A model generated the notes under the pieces. The model was given only the letters and a program-made list of their open reading frames with translations, had not been told where the DNA came from and did no database searches. From NCBI GenBank assembly GCA_040702975.1, contig CP159990.1, positions 124,001 to 188,000 on the forward strand: a stretch of 64,000 nt of DNA, in the 5' to 3' direction. How positions within the stretch are numbered: position 1 is the first letter of the stretch; each line of letters opens with the position of its first letter. The translations under genes were made by a program, and so were the position numbers. Positions 61,625-64,000 of the stretch are shown here, in pieces. The stretch comes from Roseburia hominis (GTDB lineage: Bacteria > Bacillota > Clostridia > Lachnospirales > Lachnospiraceae).

Positions 61625-63526
61625 CTAAACTCCACTCTCCTGTTTTTTATATCGATAAGTCGGCACAACCTCCGAAACCAGCGTCCGAATCTCATCCGAA
61701 TCCTGCCGGCTTGCCGCATCCAGCTCCTCCAGCTTACCAGCAAACCACTCATCATCCATTTGAATCGGATGACCGATATAAATCAGTTTATTCTCTGTTT
61801 CCGTAAGACCTTCTTCATCCATCAGAAGCTCTTCATAAAGCTTCTCCCCCGGCCTTAACCCAGTATACTCAATCTTAATATCCACATCCGGCGTTAGTCC
61901 TGAGAGTCTGATCAGATTCCGGGCCATATCATCAATGCGGACCGGCTCACCCATATCCAGCACAAAGATTTCTCCGCCGTTTGCATAGCAGGCTGCCTGA
62001 AGCACCAGTGCCACAGCCTCGGGTATCGTCATAAAGTACCGGATAATATTTTTATCCGTAACCGTGACCGGACCGCCCGCTGCAATCTGCTTCTTAAAGA
62101 GCGGGATCACGCTGCCGTTGCTTCCCAGTACGTTTCCAAATCGAACTGCCTGGAAACTTGTATTTTCATATTTGCGATTCATCATCTGTATGATCATCTC
62201 GCAGATTCGCTTGGAAGCCCCCATCACATTGGTCGGATTTACTGCTTTATCTGTGGAAATCAGTACAAAACGCTTCACGCCTGCCTCAGCAGCGGCCATG
62301 GCAGTTTTATATGTACCCATTACATTATTCTTGATCGCTTCATTTGGGCTGTCCTCCATGAGCGGCACATGCTTATGTGCGGCTGCGTGGAATACAAGGT
62401 CTGGTCTATATTTCCGCATAACCCAGTTTATCCGATGTGTATTGCGGACCGAGCCAATCAGTGCTTCCAACTTCAGATTCGGATATTTCCGCTTAAGCTC
62501 CTGCTGAATCTCATACGCATTGTTCTCATACACATCAAAAATAATAAGCTGTTCCGGACCTTTTGCCGCAATCTGCCGGCAAAGCTCACTTCCGATAGAA
62601 CCGCCGCCTCCGGTAACCAGAACCCGGGAACCTTTAATCAGCTTCGTCACATTCTCATCATCGATCTTGACCTGTGCGCGCCCCAGCAAATCGGATATCT
62701 CAACTTCCCGCAGGCTCTTGATGCTGACCTCACCATTTACAAGCTGATATACGCCCGGTACGGTCTGCATCCGACATTTTGTCTCTTTACATATATTTAA
62801 AATCTCTTTACGATTCTTTCCTGTCGTAGCCGGGATAGCGTAAATAATCAGGTTAATATCGTACTCTTCCACCATTTTTACGATATCATACCGATTACCT
62901 ACGATCGGGATTCCTTCGAGAAATCTTCCCTTTTTACTTGGATTATCATCGATTACACAGCAAACTGTTGAATGCAAATGGCTGCTGTTGATCAACTCCT
63001 TGATCAACACTCGTCCTGCCGCACCACCACCAATGATCATAATCCGGTCACCGGTACGTCCTCCATGCTTTTGTTTATTTCGGTTTAAGAAATTGCGCAT
63101 AAACCGATAGGAAAATCGCAGTGCCGTATGAAGCATAAACGCAACAATATATCCAATCAGATACCAGGCTCTCGGCATATGAAGGTGCATAAAAGCTGCT
63201 CCTCCCAAATAGCAGGCAAGAAGAACAACATATGCCTGAACCATCTTATTTAATTCTTCCACACTGACAAAATGCCAGATACTATGGTACAACCGGAACA
63301 TATAGAAAACAACGATGGTCACAACACACCAGTAGGGCATAGCCCAGATATACCCTTCCATATATTCATGCGGAATCTTTGAAAAAATACAGTCAAAACG
63401 CAGCCAAAGTGCAAACAAATAACTGAACGCTATAATCAGAATATCCATGAATACGATAATCGCAGCTCTCTGTGGCCACACTGACTTTAAACTAACTTTT
63501 CTGTTCCCCTTCTCTATATCGCTCAT
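61625..63526 (-). CDS. Membrane NDP-sugar epimerase/dehydratase (CapD/PglF-type)
   Basis: A 633-aa protein. The first 150 residues hold four hydrophobic helices (IIVFMDILIIAFSYLFALWL, WCVVTIVVFYMFRL, VVLLACYLGGAAF, WYLIGYIVAFMLHTAL). Then comes a CoA-binding-like Rossmann domain (IMIIGGGAAGRVLIKELI) and the catalytic SDR domain: VLVTGGGGSIGSELCRQIA, AAAHKHVPLMED, and STDKAVNPTNVMGASKRI. This is the PglF/CapD/WbpM type that dehydrates UDP-GlcNAc to the 4-keto-6-deoxy sugar. It supplies the first precursor of the bacillosamine-like or other 6-deoxy sugar. It starts the locus, ahead of the loaP promoter. Confidence 0.92.
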   Translation of the reverse strand: MSDIEKGNRKVSLKSVWPQRAAIIVFMDILIIAFSYLFALWLRFDCIFSKIPHEYMEGYIWAMPYWCVVTIVVFYMFRLYHSIWHFVSVEELNKMVQAYVVLLACYLGGAAFMHLHMPRAWYLIGYIVAFMLHTALRFSYRFMRNFLNRNKQKHGGRTGDRIMIIGGGAAGRVLIKELINSSHLHSTVCCVIDDNPSKKGRFLEGIPIVGNRYDIVKMVEEYDINLIIYAIPATTGKNRKEILNICKETKCRMQTVPGVYQLVNGEVSIKSLREVEISDLLGRAQVKIDDENVTKLIKGSRVLVTGGGGSIGSELCRQIAAKGPEQLIIFDVYENNAYEIQQELKRKYPNLKLEALIGSVRNTHRINWVMRKYRPDLVFHAAAHKHVPLMEDSPNEAIKNNVMGTYKTAMAAAEAGVKRFVLISTDKAVNPTNVMGASKRICEMIIQMMNRKYENTSFQAVRFGNVLGSNGSVIPLFKKQIAAGGPVTVTDKNIIRYFMTIPEAVALVLQAACYANGGEIFVLDMGEPVRIDDMARNLIRLSGLTPDVDIKIEYTGLRPGEKLYEELLMDEEGLTETENKLIYIGHPIQMDDEWFAGKLEELDAASRQDSDEIRTLVSEVVPTYRYKKQESGV

Positions 63527-63638
63527 TACTCATTCTCTTTTCTTTCCGTAATATAATTAAAGTCTGTTTTATTTTACAGGAAAACGAAAACACTTTCCTT
63601 CAAAATAAATAATCACGATATGTACCTTGGCAGTCCTG

Positions 63639-63848
63639 CTAAAAGGCTATATTTCGTTTAATAAATACGCCAATTCCGACCGCTCCGGCCACGATTGGCA
63701 AAATCACTGCCCTCTGCATATCTACTGCCATAGTCTGCCCCAGTTCAACGTCAACGCTCTGTTGCACGAGCATGCACACCGCGACAACTGCTACAAGGCC
63801 TGCTACAACCCCAAAAATCACCATCCAATATTTTTTCATTTTCCTCAA
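63639..63848 (-). CDS. Small two-TM membrane protein
   Basis: A 69-aa protein with two hydrophobic segments (YWMVIFGVVAGLVAVVAVCM and VILPIVAGAVGIGVFI) joined by a short acidic loop. No family recognised. The start may be the TTG at 63848, which has GGAGG 5-6 bp upstream, or the ATG at 63839. It lies upstream of the CapD/PglF gene and 25 bp after the truncated ORF at the right edge, so it belongs with that gene. The function cannot be inferred. Confidence 0.55.
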   Translation of the reverse strand: MRKMKKYWMVIFGVVAGLVAVVAVCMLVQQSVDVELGQTMAVDMQRAVILPIVAGAVGIGVFIKRNIAF

Positions 63849-63873
63849 CTCTCCTCCTCATATCCATAATCAT

Positions 63874-64000
63874 TTACTTCGCAGACGTAAGCACCGCCTG
63901 CATCTTCCTCTTAATATCGTCCACAGAGGTATTATCCGGCTGCATTACATACAGAATCTGACTTCCGGATGAATAGCATGCCTGCTTATCTCCAAGACCG
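63874..64000 (-). CDS. Partial C-terminal end of an unrecognised protein
   Basis: The frame enters from the right edge and ends with TAA at 63874-63876 after about 41 codons (GDKQACYSSGSQILYVMQPD, then NTSVDDIKRKMQAVLTSAK). No family can be named from this fragment. It is followed at once by the small two-TM gene, suggesting a shared operon. Confidence 0.6.
   Translation of the reverse strand, partial: GLGDKQACYSSGSQILYVMQPDNTSVDDIKRKMQAVLTSAK

Noticed and set aside
1..64000. CRISPR arrays, tRNA and rRNA genes
   Set aside because: No regular spaced repeats, cloverleaf or rRNA sequence were seen on reading; not excluded by computation.

Overview
The window looks like a chromosomal segment of a low-GC Gram-positive anaerobe, most likely a gut Clostridia/Lachnospiraceae-type bacterium. 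The clues are the NusG paralogue LoaP next to an exopolysaccharide locus, an AAA-ATPase_like/PD-(D/E)XK protein of the kind abundant in gut anaerobes, strong AAGGAGG ribosome sites and AT-rich intergenic DNA. This is inferred from gene content; no rRNA or tRNA is present to confirm it.

Left half (about 0.16-33.7 kb): an accessory island. It starts beside a truncated chromosomal methyltransferase gene and carries two stand-alone tyrosine recombinases, an IS91-like element with its own tyrosine recombinase, and an IS66 remnant. Three conflict-type modules lie between them. (1) A seven-gene minus-strand operon (13.1 to 2.0 kb) encodes a SLATT/DUF4231 two-TM protein, a 1451-aa HD plus Hsp90-like (GHKL) ATPase, an ImmA/IrrE-like protein with a ruined HEXXH site, an atypical kinase, a TerY-like VWA protein, a PP2C phosphatase fused to a pseudokinase, and an active-looking Ser/Thr kinase with Sel1 repeats. 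It resembles a TerY-phosphorylation triad rebuilt around an Hsp90-like ATPase and a membrane effector. (2) A 4.3-kb segment with two ATP-grasp ligases and a STAND-like ATPase, bounded by 57-bp perfect inverted repeats derived from the IS91-like terminus. (3) A minus-strand operon with a beta-rich small protein, a LamG-LamG-TM-transglutaminase-like protein, another small protein and a SIR2-STAND protein, followed by a separate AAA/PD-(D/E)XK gene. Three divergent copies of one promoter-like block (17-bp spacer, tandem 10-bp repeats upstream of the -35) sit in front of the three modules, which suggests common control.

Middle (33.7-42 kb): a seven-gene catabolic-looking operon (MmgE/PrpD, aldo/keto reductase, TPP-dependent phosphonopyruvate/sulfopyruvate-type decarboxylase, TIM-barrel protein, HpcH/HpaI lyase, two-subunit class I fumarase-type hydratase) with a decayed LysR regulator upstream.

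Right half (42-64 kb): an exopolysaccharide/capsule locus on the minus strand. It has a CapD/PglF-type dehydratase, LoaP with a sigma-A promoter and a long structured leader, PglD-like and PglC-like enzymes, PIG-L deacetylase, epimerase, ATP-grasp ligase, Wzy-like and Wzx-like membrane proteins, a GT52-type transferase, and a nearly complete legionaminic-acid-type nonulosonate pathway (LegB, LegC, PtmE-like, acetyltransferase, NeuC/LegG, NeuB/LegI, CMP-sugar synthetases, two Gfo/Idh/MocA oxidoreductases). LoaP probably lets RNA polymerase read through the more than 18-kb operon.
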